NCBI GenBank assembly: GCA_021442155.1
Contig: CM038229.1
Location: 91,669,716-91,733,715, forward strand
DNA length: 64,000 bases
Direction: 5' to 3'
Origin: Cymbidium sinense
Taxonomy: Eukaryota; Streptophyta; Magnoliopsida; Asparagales; Orchidaceae
Notes under the pieces: model-generated
The model's input: only the letters and a program-made list of their open reading frames with translations
Database searches by the model: none
Told to the model about the DNA's origin: nothing
Made by a program: the position numbers and the translations under genes
Part shown: positions 12,163 through 22,891 of the stretch, piece by piece
Layout: each line of letters begins with the position of its first letter
Position numbering within the stretch: the stretch's first letter is position 1

Positions 12163-13275
12163 ATGAAAGGTTTCTCAAAAGGAAAATCTAAAGACCACGC
12201 TTCCACAAGTTCTCAACAAAATAATGCACTAGATGATTTAACAACTCATGACAAGAATACACGAAGCAGTAGAGTTCCTAAATTGCCTGAACATCATAAC
12301 ATGATTTTGGGGACATACTTTGGGAACAGTTTGTGCAGGGAAATATCTGTAACGGTGTAATAAGGAGAGACAATTAGAATGAGGTGGTTACGATATTAAA
12401 TAGAAAATTGGGAACAAAATACACTACGACCATTGTTATGACACGCTATAAGAACATGAAAACAGACTTCCACATGTTATATCAACTAAGTAATCGGAGT
12501 GGATGGGGCTAGGACAAGACGCTGAATATACCAGTTGCACCAGATGAAATATGGGAAGAGGTGATTAAGGTAAGTTATTTTATCAAGTCAAGATTAAGAG
12601 ATTTATTTTGTCAAAACTGAAAATCTAATGCTGAATTTCATATTAACAAAACAGGAAAATTTGAAAATGTGACGCTTTAGACGAAACCCCTTCCAACAAT
12701 ACCACATATTTGAAAAGATTTGCGGAGATAATATTGCAATGGGAACACAGGAACGCTCAACACGAACAAATACATCGAGAATCAAAACCGAACCAACAGA
12801 TAATCATGAGGTAGAGCTGGTTATCGATAATTTCATGTCTAGCCATGGAATTAATTTCGTAGAGGAGGCAATAGAGAAGACAGGGGATTTTATGGCTAAC
12901 ATACAACACACTTTCTCTGATCAACCAAATCCAAAGCGAGCATCAAGTGGCAATCACCAAAATCAACGAAGAGCGAAGAAACTAGTGGACCATGAAACAT
13001 TGGCAGACATGCTTAATAAAAATGTTTAAAATGCAAAAGAAATTCGTCAAACTATGAACAAATATTGCCCCTACACAATGGATGATTGTCTCAGCAAGTT
13101 ATCTACTATTCCTAACATCTCAACTGAGGGTATACTTGCTGTGATAGACGCGATCAAGGATTGTAGTGACAATAAAGTTGTACTAATGAGGTGGGAAGGT
13201 AATTTGCTATGTAGCTGGATAGAACACATAGTAGCAACTCATCCACACTTCCATGGATCGTCAGCATGGCTTTAG
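12163..13275 (+). pseudogene. Myb/SANT-like Harbinger accessory protein, broken
   Basis: In Harbinger elements this protein binds DNA and helps the transposase enter the nucleus. The first exon (from 12,163) starts Lys/Ser-rich. After a frameshift near 12,340 the Myb/SANT-like core can be read (GTKYTTTIVMTRYKNMK, then DFHMLYQLSNRSGWG), but it is interrupted by stops at about 12,376 and 12,510. A plausible 85-bp intron (GT at 12,570, AG at 12,654) follows codons for IWEEVIK. The next exon contains FRRNPFQQYHIF, typical of the region after the SANT domain. The C-terminal helix-rich part (LSKLSTIPNISTEGILAVID, WEGNLLCSWIEHI) is intact at 13,054-13,275. A further stop lies at 13,027. The start is uncertain. 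Family recognition is by pattern and fairly secure; function is lost. Confidence 0.68.
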
Positions 13276-14689
13276 GCTAAATTTTGAGTTATCAACTCTG
13301 TATTTCTTTTGTATTTTTATTCTTTTGAATTTTGTTTATAAATGTGTTCTTTGTCCTTGAAACTTGCATACATAAAGAATTCAAGTTTCTTTCTTGCTTT
13401 GTGGGTTAACTGGATTTTGCTTGAAGTCGTGAACATATAGTGTTTAATGTTGATTTAAGAACTGCTGAAATTTTATTGCTTTGGTTTTGGGATTTGATTG
13501 AGCGATCTCTTATCCTCTTCACTCTTCTCCCTCTTTCCCTCTTCCCATTTTCTTGCTGCACATCAGGCGAATATTCCCCTCTCATTCTCCAACAATCAGC
13601 CAAGGCTTCCTTGTTCCTCCTCTCAACCAAGAGTCTCAGTTGGCTGAATCCCTCTCCATCTCAGCTTCTCTGCAGGAAAGCAAATCCCAGGATATATGCA
13701 AAGGGATTCCCCTTGTTGATAGAGCTCTACTCTCTATAACCTTCACACTATCTATCTTGCTTATTTTATTTACTGAAGCTGAAAATTGGTTGAGTTTTCC
13801 AACTATACGTAATTTAAAATTTTATTTTCGATTTCATTATTCAAGAAGATTTCTTTCGGTTAAAAAATGGGAATGATGAAAGGATTGCTTTGCATCTTAT
13901 CTCATTAGATCTGCATGGATTTTGCTGCTGAATGTTCTTATTGTCTTTAAACTATTGTGAGGAGAAGTGGAAATGAAGTTGTAGATTTGTGAAATCCAAT
14001 ATTATTATTTTCTGATGTTTTGTATGGAGAACTTTCTGATTTATTGATGTGTTGTCTCATTTATCCGGTTTGGAGAAGTTCGATTGGGGCTTTGGCTTTA
14101 TATTTGCTTTCTTCGTCATAGTTACTTCCAAATCATTGACATTTAAAGTAAAAAATATATATGAAAAATGAGAAATGGGGGTGCACATATGTGAAGCCTA
14201 AGACTGTCATGTTTGATTTGCAAATTTTTAATGATTGAAAGTACTATCTTGTTGCTTTGAGTTGATGTTGAATTAAACTTTCCTACGCATTATATTCTTA
14301 TTTTTGATATTATGTGATTTCCAACATTTAAACTAATGTTAAAGTGGGAAACATGAAGAATTTTGAGATATGTATAAGCCAAAGCCTGCTTACATAAAGA
14401 ATTCAAGTTTAACTGTTTAGAGTTATCTTGTGCAAATTCACAGCTTTTACTATAGAGATTGATTTATAATCTGATTGAGTTCATATGGCTTTTATTTTTT
14501 TTTAAATTAGTTTTGTTGGCCGATTGTATGTGTTTAATATTAAATTGTTGATTCTTTGTCTCTCTTACTGTTCTTCATATGATGATAATATGATGGTATT
14601 TTTTTTAGAAGGATTGATTCCTTGCATTTATTTCTTATTTAAATTCAGTACTTAGAAAATTCTAAAATTTTGCAAGGTTTATCCAACTA
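13276..14689 (+). other. Non-coding region between the two Harbinger genes, with a C/T-rich island
   Basis: Most of it is AT-rich and looks like intron or UTR. The island at 13,490-13,740 is visibly richer in C and differs from its surroundings; it carries overlapping open frames (13,440-13,739 and 13,553-13,876) with Ser/Leu/Gln-rich products that I do not recognise. The island could be a captured host fragment or the 5' part of the transposase transcript. The catalytic DDE region expected upstream of 14,690 was not found. Confidence 0.4.
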
Positions 14690-15006
14690 TGGAATGTGGT
14701 GGAGAGAACTTTTGGGATTTTGAAAGAAAGATTTGAGGTCTTGACTCACATGCGTAAATTTCCTTTAACTGTGCAGGGTGATATTGTAATTGCATGTGCG
14801 GTCCTACAATTATTGGTCGTTATCATGGAGATGACTACTACTTTAATATGTCTCAAACAGAAATGCAACATGATAGAGACTTAAGAGAGGTGACCGTAGA
14901 TGATGAAGACCCTGATGTGCATGCAACTATTGGCGAAAGAGTTCAAGGAGATGGTTTGAGACATATAATAGCTACTACAATGTGGGAAGCACGAGTAAAA
15001 AAGTAG
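14690..15006 (+). pseudogene. Harbinger transposase (DDE_Tnp_4), C-terminal fragment
   Basis: The stretch NVVERTFGILKERFEVL, followed by PLTVQGDIVIACAVL, is the hallmark C-terminal part of PIF/Harbinger transposases and includes the Glu of VERTFG, normally the last acidic residue of the catalytic triad. After the ACAVL motif the frame is lost; the tail continues in another frame (FNMSQTEMQHDRDLREVTVD to the stop at 15,006). The two upstream catalytic Asp residues and the helix-turn-helix N-terminus are absent. The surviving ~105 codons compare with roughly 400 in a full-length protein, so this is a dead remnant. Confidence 0.75.
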
Positions 15007-15466
15007 TTTTATACGTTAAGAAAATATAACATTTTATTATATAGTTTTAATATATTTTTTTTGTATATACAGGAATTGGGGCGGAGTCATCGTAATGTGT
15101 GAAATTTTCGAAGGAGTTGAAAAATTCAATTGTATTATCAGCAAAAACATTTCTTATATCCAAATAATGCAATGTTTATTTATATTTTGTAATGAACATG
15201 ATATCTTTTGCTAAATAATGAATTTTAATTTTAATATTTTATTTTTTTATTTATTTATTTTTATATTTTAAAAATATTATTATTTAATTATAACATACTT
15301 AAATCTTTATATAACTTACTAAACATCTTTCTGGATTTAGCAGGATTTAATAAATCTGTTACCAAACACTTTTTAGGATTTAACACCTCAGGATTTACTA
15401 AATCCAGTTATACTGGATTTACTAAATCCTACTTGAAATAAATCCAATCCGTTGCCAAACACCCCC

Positions 15467-15899
15467 TTAGGGAATTTACACAAACTGAAGCGTACGAAGG
15501 AAGGCGAGAGGAAAATAGCTAAAATGCAACTTTAGAACCAACCGAAATTTTAAATCCCGTTTTTCCTTAAATCCCAGTTGATAAATCGCGTTCATGAGAT
15601 GAATTTAATTTACACATCAAGCGCCGAGGAAAGTAAGAGGAAAATCTAGTGGCGTGGTGGAAGAGTTGAAGCAATGAGGAGGTGCGGGAGTTTTCTGAAG
15701 CAAGAAGTAGAGGAGGAGTATATAGGAGAGGGAATTAGGAGGAAGTGGTGGATCGAGGATAGGAATGAAGGCGATCACGAGAGATCTTACCATTTTTTTT
15801 TGGCAAACAAGCGCGAGAAGGAGCTAAAGGCTTGAGGTTCCTTGCGATCCTTGCGGTTGAGGGAGAAAAGCCTAGAATGAGGGTGAGGGAACAAAGAGG
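15467..15899. other. Flank between Harbinger element and LTR, with repeat copy and purine-rich tract
   Basis: It begins with the presumed TTA target site. Bases 15,512-15,625 are a direct copy of the 8,685 repeat. Bases 15,640-15,790 are strongly purine-rich (GGAGGAAG-type strings) and G-richer than the surroundings. No coding frame is supported. Confidence 0.45.
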
Positions 15900-17490
15900 T
15901 GTGGGCTCCAAAAATTTGTCACCGATTTTTCAATAATTTTTTGATATTGAATTGAAGAGAGTGATTTGAAAGTGTCGCTGTAATTTTCAGAAGGCAGATG
16001 AGATAGTAGATAAGACACTATCCAAAGATTTCATTCTCATTTGGTGAGAACTTTAGATTTGGATCCAGGTTTCCTATAGGCGCAAGCTCTTATAGTTAAT
16101 TACCCATCTCAATAAGTGAGAGAGAACTTTTGATTAAGGCTAGTCATTAGATAATAAAATGCATAGCGTATACTAGCAGCATGTAGAGTTTTAGAATTTA
16201 AGATATGAAATTCATCATTTTAGCTTAAACCGGATAATTGGGGGAATGATGATGTGTCTGATCTAGATCCCATGGTTCCGTCATCTTGGGCAGTCATGGT
16301 TCCTAGTCTACTTAATCAGAGGAGGTAGTCGACCCAACCTGACAGAAGGATCCTCATCAGTAACACATGGGTTACGTCGTCCAAGAAATCCTTATAGACC
16401 TTGGGTGGAGTTTGTCTAAGGAGACAATCTTAAGTCTATCTTAGCTGACAGAGGATTGTTTGCCCTATCATGTATACCCTATGATTCACAACTCAAAGGG
16501 CAGAGCAATTGGGGAGCATACGGGCTATGGTCGTGATCGTAATATAATGGGCGTTCAAAACCAGATCATAGAACTCGGTGTCGCTTCATCTGTGGAGCCC
16601 ACTGGCCAAGCCACATAGTCAGAGGATACGGGTCACATCCTTACTAGGAAGAGATTGAAATCTCTATGTCCGAGCACATGGAGAAATTTATAACTTAGAT
16701 AATTTTACCTAATTAGTGATTTTGTTGATTTTGAAAATCATAGTTTAGAATAAAATTCTTTAATTTTTGATAAAGGAAGCCTTATGATTTCTATATATTT
16801 TGATTTTGTATTGTCTTATGTCTGCTTATACAAAAAGTTGCAGATCCGGTGGCGAAGAAGATATTTTGATTTAGATTGTAGTTTAATACATTACTTGCAC
16901 TTAGTTTACCTGTTGAGTTTTTGTAATTTTTTCAACTTGATTATGCTCAATTTACATCAATTTTCATAAGTTATGCTAATTTCATTGTTTATTGCTTTAG
17001 CCCTACTCATGCTTATTAGCTAGCATAGCAATCACTTTCATATTCGTATAAGAGTTATTAAACCTAATTTGGATTCATCTTTAGACTTTAAGTTTATTGC
17101 AAGTTTATTATGAGTTTGGTATTATTCTCCCTAAATTTTAATTAAAGCTTGTTTAATGTTGAAGATTTTGCAAAAAAAAGAGAACTCACCTCATCGCTTT
17201 AATTTAAGCCATAGAGAATTGCTATTAGAGTTTGAGAGTTTAATATTAGCCTCCCCAAATTTTACTTACATTTTAAATGAGTGTTCCATTCTTTCCAAAA
17301 TTTTCTTTAAAGGCTTCCCCCCCCCCCCCTGTTTTTTTGTTTGACACTTCTAGTTTAAAATTAGCTGTAGGTTTCCTTACTTAGTGTTCTTAAGTCAGTT
17401 CATTTCACTCTCCCCTTTTTTTTCTAAGTTAAATGATTTGATGCAATTTCGGAAGCCTCCCGGCGTCATCCCCGTGTAGGGGGATGCATC
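15900..17490 (-). mobile_element. Third copy of the divergent LTR family, truncated
   Basis: It begins with TGTGGGCTCC, the same terminus as at 5,189, and stays colinear with 5,189-7,740 through about 17,490 although shortened by deletions. Landmarks are CATAGCGTATACTAGCAGCATG, ATCCCATGGTTCCGTCATC and GGAGCATACGGGCTA, all shared with the 5,400-5,800 stretch. It ends where similarity to the element 1 LTR begins (about 17,490). A small stem-loop, CATCCCC/GGGGATG, lies at 17,467-17,486. Confidence 0.68.
17317..17329. repeat. Poly-C run, 13 bp
   Basis: A run of 13 C residues followed by CTG and seven T. Homopolymers like this are prone to length error. Confidence 0.9.
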
Positions 17491-19865
17491 GGGGGTGTTT
17501 AGCACACTTTATGATGTATAACATGCATATCAAGGGATCCTAAGCATATCTATACATACCAAATGGGAGTGTTTAGCACTTTTTGATGTATGCTAATTAA
17601 TGTTTACTTAGGAAAATTTGAATGCTTATGATGCATGATTTTCATTAAGTAGACAAGGGGTTTCTTATCCAATTTTCACATGCACACATGAAGGTAAGAA
17701 AAGCATAAGTACAGCACCATTGTTAATCAGGGGTGTAAGGTACAAAACATACTTAGGATTACTTAAAGCCTCACAACCCCGGGGTTGTCCAAACTAATAT
17801 ACCACTTTCCTTAAATACAAACACTGTGTACAAAAGAGATGAATGGAAAAGAAAGATGTAAAAGTTTGTATTTATTTTATTTTGGTTTGTTTATGCAATT
17901 TATATGTATAAGTATAGGTATCCTTTTCAAGTAATAGCATAGGAATGAATAAGATATGGGATTAGGCAAGTGTTTGGTTCTTTTCAAATGAGTCATACAC
18001 TTTTCCAAATTCTATTCAAAACTATACTAAAAGAGGGGAGAATGAAGACCTACACTAAGCACAGCTTTATATTTTTCTCACATGCAAGCTTATAAGTAAG
18101 ATATAAGTAACACACTTTCTATTTTGATAGTTGATTCATATATTTTAGAAAATAAGTTGGATTTAATAGTGATAATAACCACTCATATTCTTACTTTAGC
18201 CAACACATACAATTTGACATAAAGGAAATATTTTTATTTTAAACTTTGTTTTTGAAAAGCATGAATGCATGAAATCACATGGAACACATATTTAGCATAT
18301 TGGGTAAGAACTAAAGCAATGAAAGTATGTAAACACATTCTCTTTAATTAATTCCTAAAGACAATCTTATGAAATAAGAAAGCTTAAAGCAAATCAAAAT
18401 TTGTTTAATATGATTTTTATTTGATCTTGAGTTTGATTTAATTTTGGAAATGTGAATTTAGTTTGATGTTCCTAACCCATTCTCACATGTGTTTAATATT
18501 TTTGTTCAATTTTTAGATGATTACATCCATTTTATATTTTGATTAGGTTAAGTTAATCATGTTAATTACCCCATTCCTATACCACCTTAGCATAGTTAAT
18601 CAAGTAATTATGAGCCAATGAGATGACATAAATCACACAATGAATTTAAAATAGAAATACACCTAGGAAGAAAAGGTCCTAATGCAATTTGGCTCATGAT
18701 TAATGATTAATTAAGCTAAGAGATTTAATCATAAGTAATTTCAAAACACCGCTCACACTTATGAGTTGAATTTTGATTTTCTTAACTAAACTTAGGCTCT
18801 TGAATACCTAAGCATCTATCCTAAGTAGATTAATTAAGTTCTGGAAGGTTTTAGAATTTTAAGAAATTAATTAAGTGGGTAATTAGTGAATTATCCTTTA
18901 ATTAAGAGAGGATTAAGAAAGAAAAGGGGGTTTAAGGAATAACTTAGGGGAAATGTCCCAAAATTTATTCTTTAAACCTCCTATTCATTGAAATAGACCT
19001 TAATCAACTTCAAAAAAAGAGTTAAACCACTAATTAAACCCTTAATTAACCTTAATTACATTAAGGGGGTAATTAGGAAATGAATTAGCAATTTCTATAA
19101 TTAAACTACTCATAAATCCCAAGAAAATTAGGGGAGGCAGAAGTCATCCCCCAAAATATGCTCAAGAAGTTTGAGATTAATTAGTGGATTAATTAGAGAG
19201 TAATTAGCAAATTAAGATTTCCAATTAAACCCAACATCAAAAAAGATACCATTCAAAATCCATTAAAACCAATTTTAGAATATTCTAGGTTGAATTATCT
19301 TTCAATGGCAATTTATCTCATATTTTTTTGATTTGTGTTCAAAGAGATATGAATTTTAGAAGTTTAGGCAATTAATTAGAATTAAATAAACCTTAATTAA
19401 TTCCTTAATCCCTACTGCGACATGCAGGCTCGTTACGCGCCCCATCGTCACTCCATAAATGTGGTGTGGTAGCACCATCATGCTAGCGGTTTTCGACCAT
19501 CCGTTCAAGGATCAGACTGTTGAGATTAAAGTCTTCATTCAGAGGGAATTAAATTAATTCTAAAATGTGATTTAATCTCGGTCGTCCACCAAAAATGCGT
19601 GAATGGACAGTCAGAGGTCCTCCCCTACCAAGCTCTATGAACCATGGAGGCCGTCCATATTCTAGGGAAAGATCCAAGCTCGATTAAGCTCAGATTGGGC
19701 TAAAATTTAGCCCACACCATCATCAAGCAATATAGATCACATCCAATGGGTAAAATCCTATGAAATTAAAATTCCTTTCATAAAGGACCAACACACATGG
19801 GAATTGAGCTCGGAAAAATGGCATACCTTGCCGCAGGTGATCACCAACGCTCGATTCCCTTAGAG

Positions 19866-19892
19866 AAGCTTCGTCTGGTTGAGACGAAGCTT
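19866..19892. repeat. 11-bp perfect stem-loop in LTR
   Basis: AAGCTTCGTCT pairs with AGACGAAGCTT across the loop GGTTG. The element 2 LTR keeps it at 51,525-51,551 with one change that gives a G.T pair. The element 1 5' LTR has a deletion here (about 39,336-39,350). Transcript processing or chance are both possible. Confidence 0.75.
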
Positions 19893-20719
19893 TGGTGAAA
19901 GTTTTAGCTTTTGAGGTTGAGTGGATAGCTCTATAGACCTCCTCCTCCTTGCTTTGATCTCAATTTTGATTGAAGTGGATCTCCCCTAACTTGAAGAACT
20001 TGGAAGAGGGCTTGAGTGCACTCGACTTAGTCCCCTGAGGGAGTGTGCAAAGGGAATTGACTTGGTTTGGTGTATGGAGAAAGTTGGCAAATCCTTGGAG
20101 CTCCCTTATTTTTGCTTAAGGGAATCCGAGAATAGGAATTTCTAAATCTCTCTAAGAAGCTTGGGAAGGCTCTAAAATGGATCCTCTGGCTTCCTATGCT
20201 TCAATCGATAGAGTGTGTATGTGAACTTAAAAGAATTAGGAGGCCTATATCTCCCCCTTTGGCAATCGAACGACTGAGCATGGGCTTGTCATTTTGATCC
20301 AATTGCCCTCATGCAATGGGTTGTTTGATCTATTAGGGGCTTGCACATGGTTAGTTTGGCCAGAGGAGTGGGAATATGAACTCCCCATGTGCTCAAAACA
20401 AGTGGAGGGAGGTTTTCCATGTGGCCTATTTGAGCCATGTGCTCGATTTTGGCCTTGGGTCAAGTTGGGCTGACCCAAACTCATTGGGTTGGGTGCACCA
20501 CCCTCCATAGGGTTTACTTGACCTATTAGGAGAGTATCAAGTAGGTATGAAGAGGGTTTGACCAGATTCCAAGTGGAATTGACCAAAATTTGTTCTATGG
20601 CCTAGGGTTAAAATGGCCATTTGATAGATTTTTGAATTTGTATATGTCGGGTATGTTGAAAAAATAGGTTTGGCCAAGTTTCATTGGATTTAGAATTTAT
20701 TTGGTATGGTTTGGCACAT

Positions 20720-21560
20720 GTTGACCCATTTAGGCCAAAAATGAGTCAACTTGGGTCAAGTTGACCAATTGGTCAAATTGGGTCAAACCAAGGGTTGGGT
20801 CAAGTTCATATGACCATTTGAAATGTTTTAGTGGCTTTGGTTTGATTCAATTTGGTTTAGTTTTAAATTTGGTTCATATGACTTCATTTAGGTCAAATGG
20901 GTCAAGTTGACCAATTTGCCCCATTTGACCTATTTGAGCTAGGTCATGGGTGGGTTTAGGTTTGGTTAGTCATATGAAGTGGATTGATATTTTTGTTTCC
21001 AATCAATTCTGATTAAGTTTGAATTTGGCTCAATATGACCTTTTAGGTCAAGTTGGGTTCTAGGTCAATTGGGCTAGGTTAGGTCTAGTTAGCCAATTGA
21101 GGCTTTGGTCAAGTTCAACAAGTGATTTGGAATGAACTTGACCCATTGGTTTCAATTAGTTTGGCTTAGATTAAGTTTTTAGGTCAAGTTGGGTCAACTT
21201 GGGTCAAGTGGCCAATTGGGCTAGGTTAGGCTCAAATGTTGACTTGGTCAAGTTCAAACATTAGTCATGAATGAACTTAGATCATTGGTTTCAATCAATT
21301 TGTCCAATGGTGGATTTTGGCTATGTTAGGTTTCATTTTGGCTAAGTGTTGACTTGGTCAACCCTTAGGTTTGACTTGGTTTAACCCAATTTGATTGATT
21401 GATCATCCCATGATGATTGTTGATCATGATGAGAGGCAAAGATGGGCTTAGTTCAATCTAATTTGGTTAGGATTAGAATTTGGCTCATAAATGGTACTTT
21501 ATATCACTTTGGGTCAAGTGAGCCTAAGTGGGTCAAATGGCTTGGTCAAAGCTTGATTTG
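20720..21560. repeat. Dense GGTCAA/TTGACC block in LTR (W-box-like cores)
   Basis: By eye there are roughly two dozen TTGAC or GTCAA pentamers in about 840 bp, many in the form GGGTCAAGTTG. TTGAC(C/T) is the core recognised by plant WRKY factors (established knowledge). The same block occurs at 40,090-40,960, 52,370-53,220 and inverted at 42,833-43,320. Near 20,761 (and 40,140) there is a perfect 16-bp palindrome, TTGACCAATTGGTCAA. It may equally be a decayed simple-repeat tract. Confidence 0.7.
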
Positions 21561-21899
21561 AGTTTGATTGAACTTGTATATGGACATATGATTGAAATAT
21601 AAATCCATTTGCAAGTGGTTTAAAGACAAATGGGCTTTGATTCATTTGACAATTTCATATTCAAAGGAAGAACATGAATGGAATTGGGGTTTGATTTTTG
21701 AATTGAGTTTTGATTAAGTAATTGAAGTTTGTATTTATATTTGGATTTATGATTGAAGGATTGATTGAATTATGAAGGAAAATTAAGAGTTTGGCTTGAT
21801 TCAAAATTGATTTGTCTAAGTTGATGATTTTGACTTGAAATGCTTAGGTTAGATTTTGAATGAGTTTGAGTTTGAGTTTGAGTTTGAGTTTTGAAATTA

Positions 21900-22560
21900 A
21901 TTTTGATTGTTTGAATTTATATTTCATTTATATATGTGAATATAACTGAGAATATAAATGGATTATAAGAAAATTTCATAAATTTGAAGTGATTTGATCA
22001 TGGTCTAGACTAAGTCCTTAAGAGGAAATTAAGGGACTTAGAAAAGATTTGTAATTTGAATTTGAATTTTTGAATTTGGTTTGATTGATTTGAATTTATA
22101 TTTCATTTATATATGTGAATATAACTAAGAATATAACTGAGTTATGAGAAAATCTCATGAGTTTGAATTGATTTGAAGATGATTTAGGCTAAGTCCTTAA
22201 GGTGGAAATTAAAGACTTTGAAAATTTTTGGAGTTTTGGATTTAGTTTAATTGATTTATATTTATATTTCATTTATATATGTGAATATGAATGAGAATAT
22301 AAAGGGGTTATGAGAAAATTTTATGAGTTTAAATTGGTTTGATCATGATCTAGGCTAAGTCCTTAAGAGGGGATTAAGGACTTAAGAATGATTTTGAATT
22401 AGGAATTTGAATTTTGGATTTTTGATTGATTTAAATCTATATTTCATTTATATATGTGAATATAAATGAGAATATAAATGAGTTGTACGAAAATTTCAAG
22501 GATTTGATTCGATTTGAAGATGATTTTGGCAAGTCCTTAAGTTAAGGATTTAAGAAAAAT
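21900..22560. repeat. Four degenerate ~165-180-bp tandem repeats in LTR
   Basis: Each unit contains TTTCATTTATATATGTGAAT, then GAGAATATAAATG, GAGAAAATTTCA, and GCTAAGTCCTTAAG. Starts of the TTTCATTTATAT motif are at about 21,922, 22,101, 22,267 and 22,443. The element 1 5' LTR also has four units (from about 41,303), while the element 2 LTR has only two (about 53,574 and 53,751). Confidence 0.8.
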
Positions 22561-22891
22561 TTGGAATTTGAAATTTCATTCATGGGTTTCAATCATGGAT
22601 TTCAATCATGTGGCATTGATTTGAGTTTGGAGAAAATCAAATAAGATTTATTTGGAGTTTGACTTGAAGGAAGGAAAGTGAGGAGTGGTTCAAGCTAAGG
22701 ATACTCAAATTTTCCTAACACCCCTAAAGCATGACTTATTCCTATGGCTAACTCTTCTAAGTCTCTAGGGCTAGGTTGAGTGTCCACTTAATCACTAGAT
22801 GTGTCTTAAGACTAAGGATCACTTAATGTCTAAGAGGAGTCCTATGTCTAAGATGAAGGGTGGAGAACTCTTTCAAAAAATGAGGTCAACA

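Larger units (their letters stand above)
8622..15466 (+). mobile_element. Degenerate PIF/Harbinger-like DNA transposon
   Basis: The right end reads CCAAACACCCCC followed by TTA, a typical PIF/Harbinger terminus with a 3-bp TTA target site. The left end is less clear: from about 8,622 the order TTTTTGG-TAGGA-TTTAGTAGGATTTA parallels the reverse complement of the right end, but the terminal G run is missing. Many AAATCC/GGATTTA motifs crowd both ends. The element holds the two genes expected of autonomous Harbingers: a Myb/SANT-like DNA-binding protein and a DDE_Tnp_4 transposase. Both are broken and the transposase lacks its catalytic part, so the element cannot move on its own. The stretch 9,110-11,060 shows no gene; AT-rich non-coding DNA fills it. 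Confidence 0.6.
17490..22891 (-). mobile_element. Element 1 3' LTR, truncated at its 3' end
   Basis: It is colinear with 37,680-42,826 (5' LTR) and 49,200-54,244 (element 2). The conserved terminus reads GAGGTCAACA on the plus strand (TGTTGACCTC in element sense), ending at 22,891. Sub-regions from right to left: AT-rich ~170-bp repeats, a GGTCAA/TTGACC-rich block, a GC-richer block at 19,420-20,250, then long AT-rich sequence. Internal open frames such as 20,245-20,586 fall in LTR sequence and are not conserved as frames in the other copies. An internal stem-loop (19,866) is kept here but lost from the 5' LTR. Confidence 0.85.

Noticed and set aside
12603..12785. Minus-strand open frame
   Set aside because: It overlaps the intron and second exon of the Myb/SANT pseudogene in antisense.
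20245..20586. 113-codon minus-strand frame, similar to 39,721-39,942
   Set aside because: It lies in LTR sequence and is shortened and shifted in the other copies, so conservation is at DNA level only.
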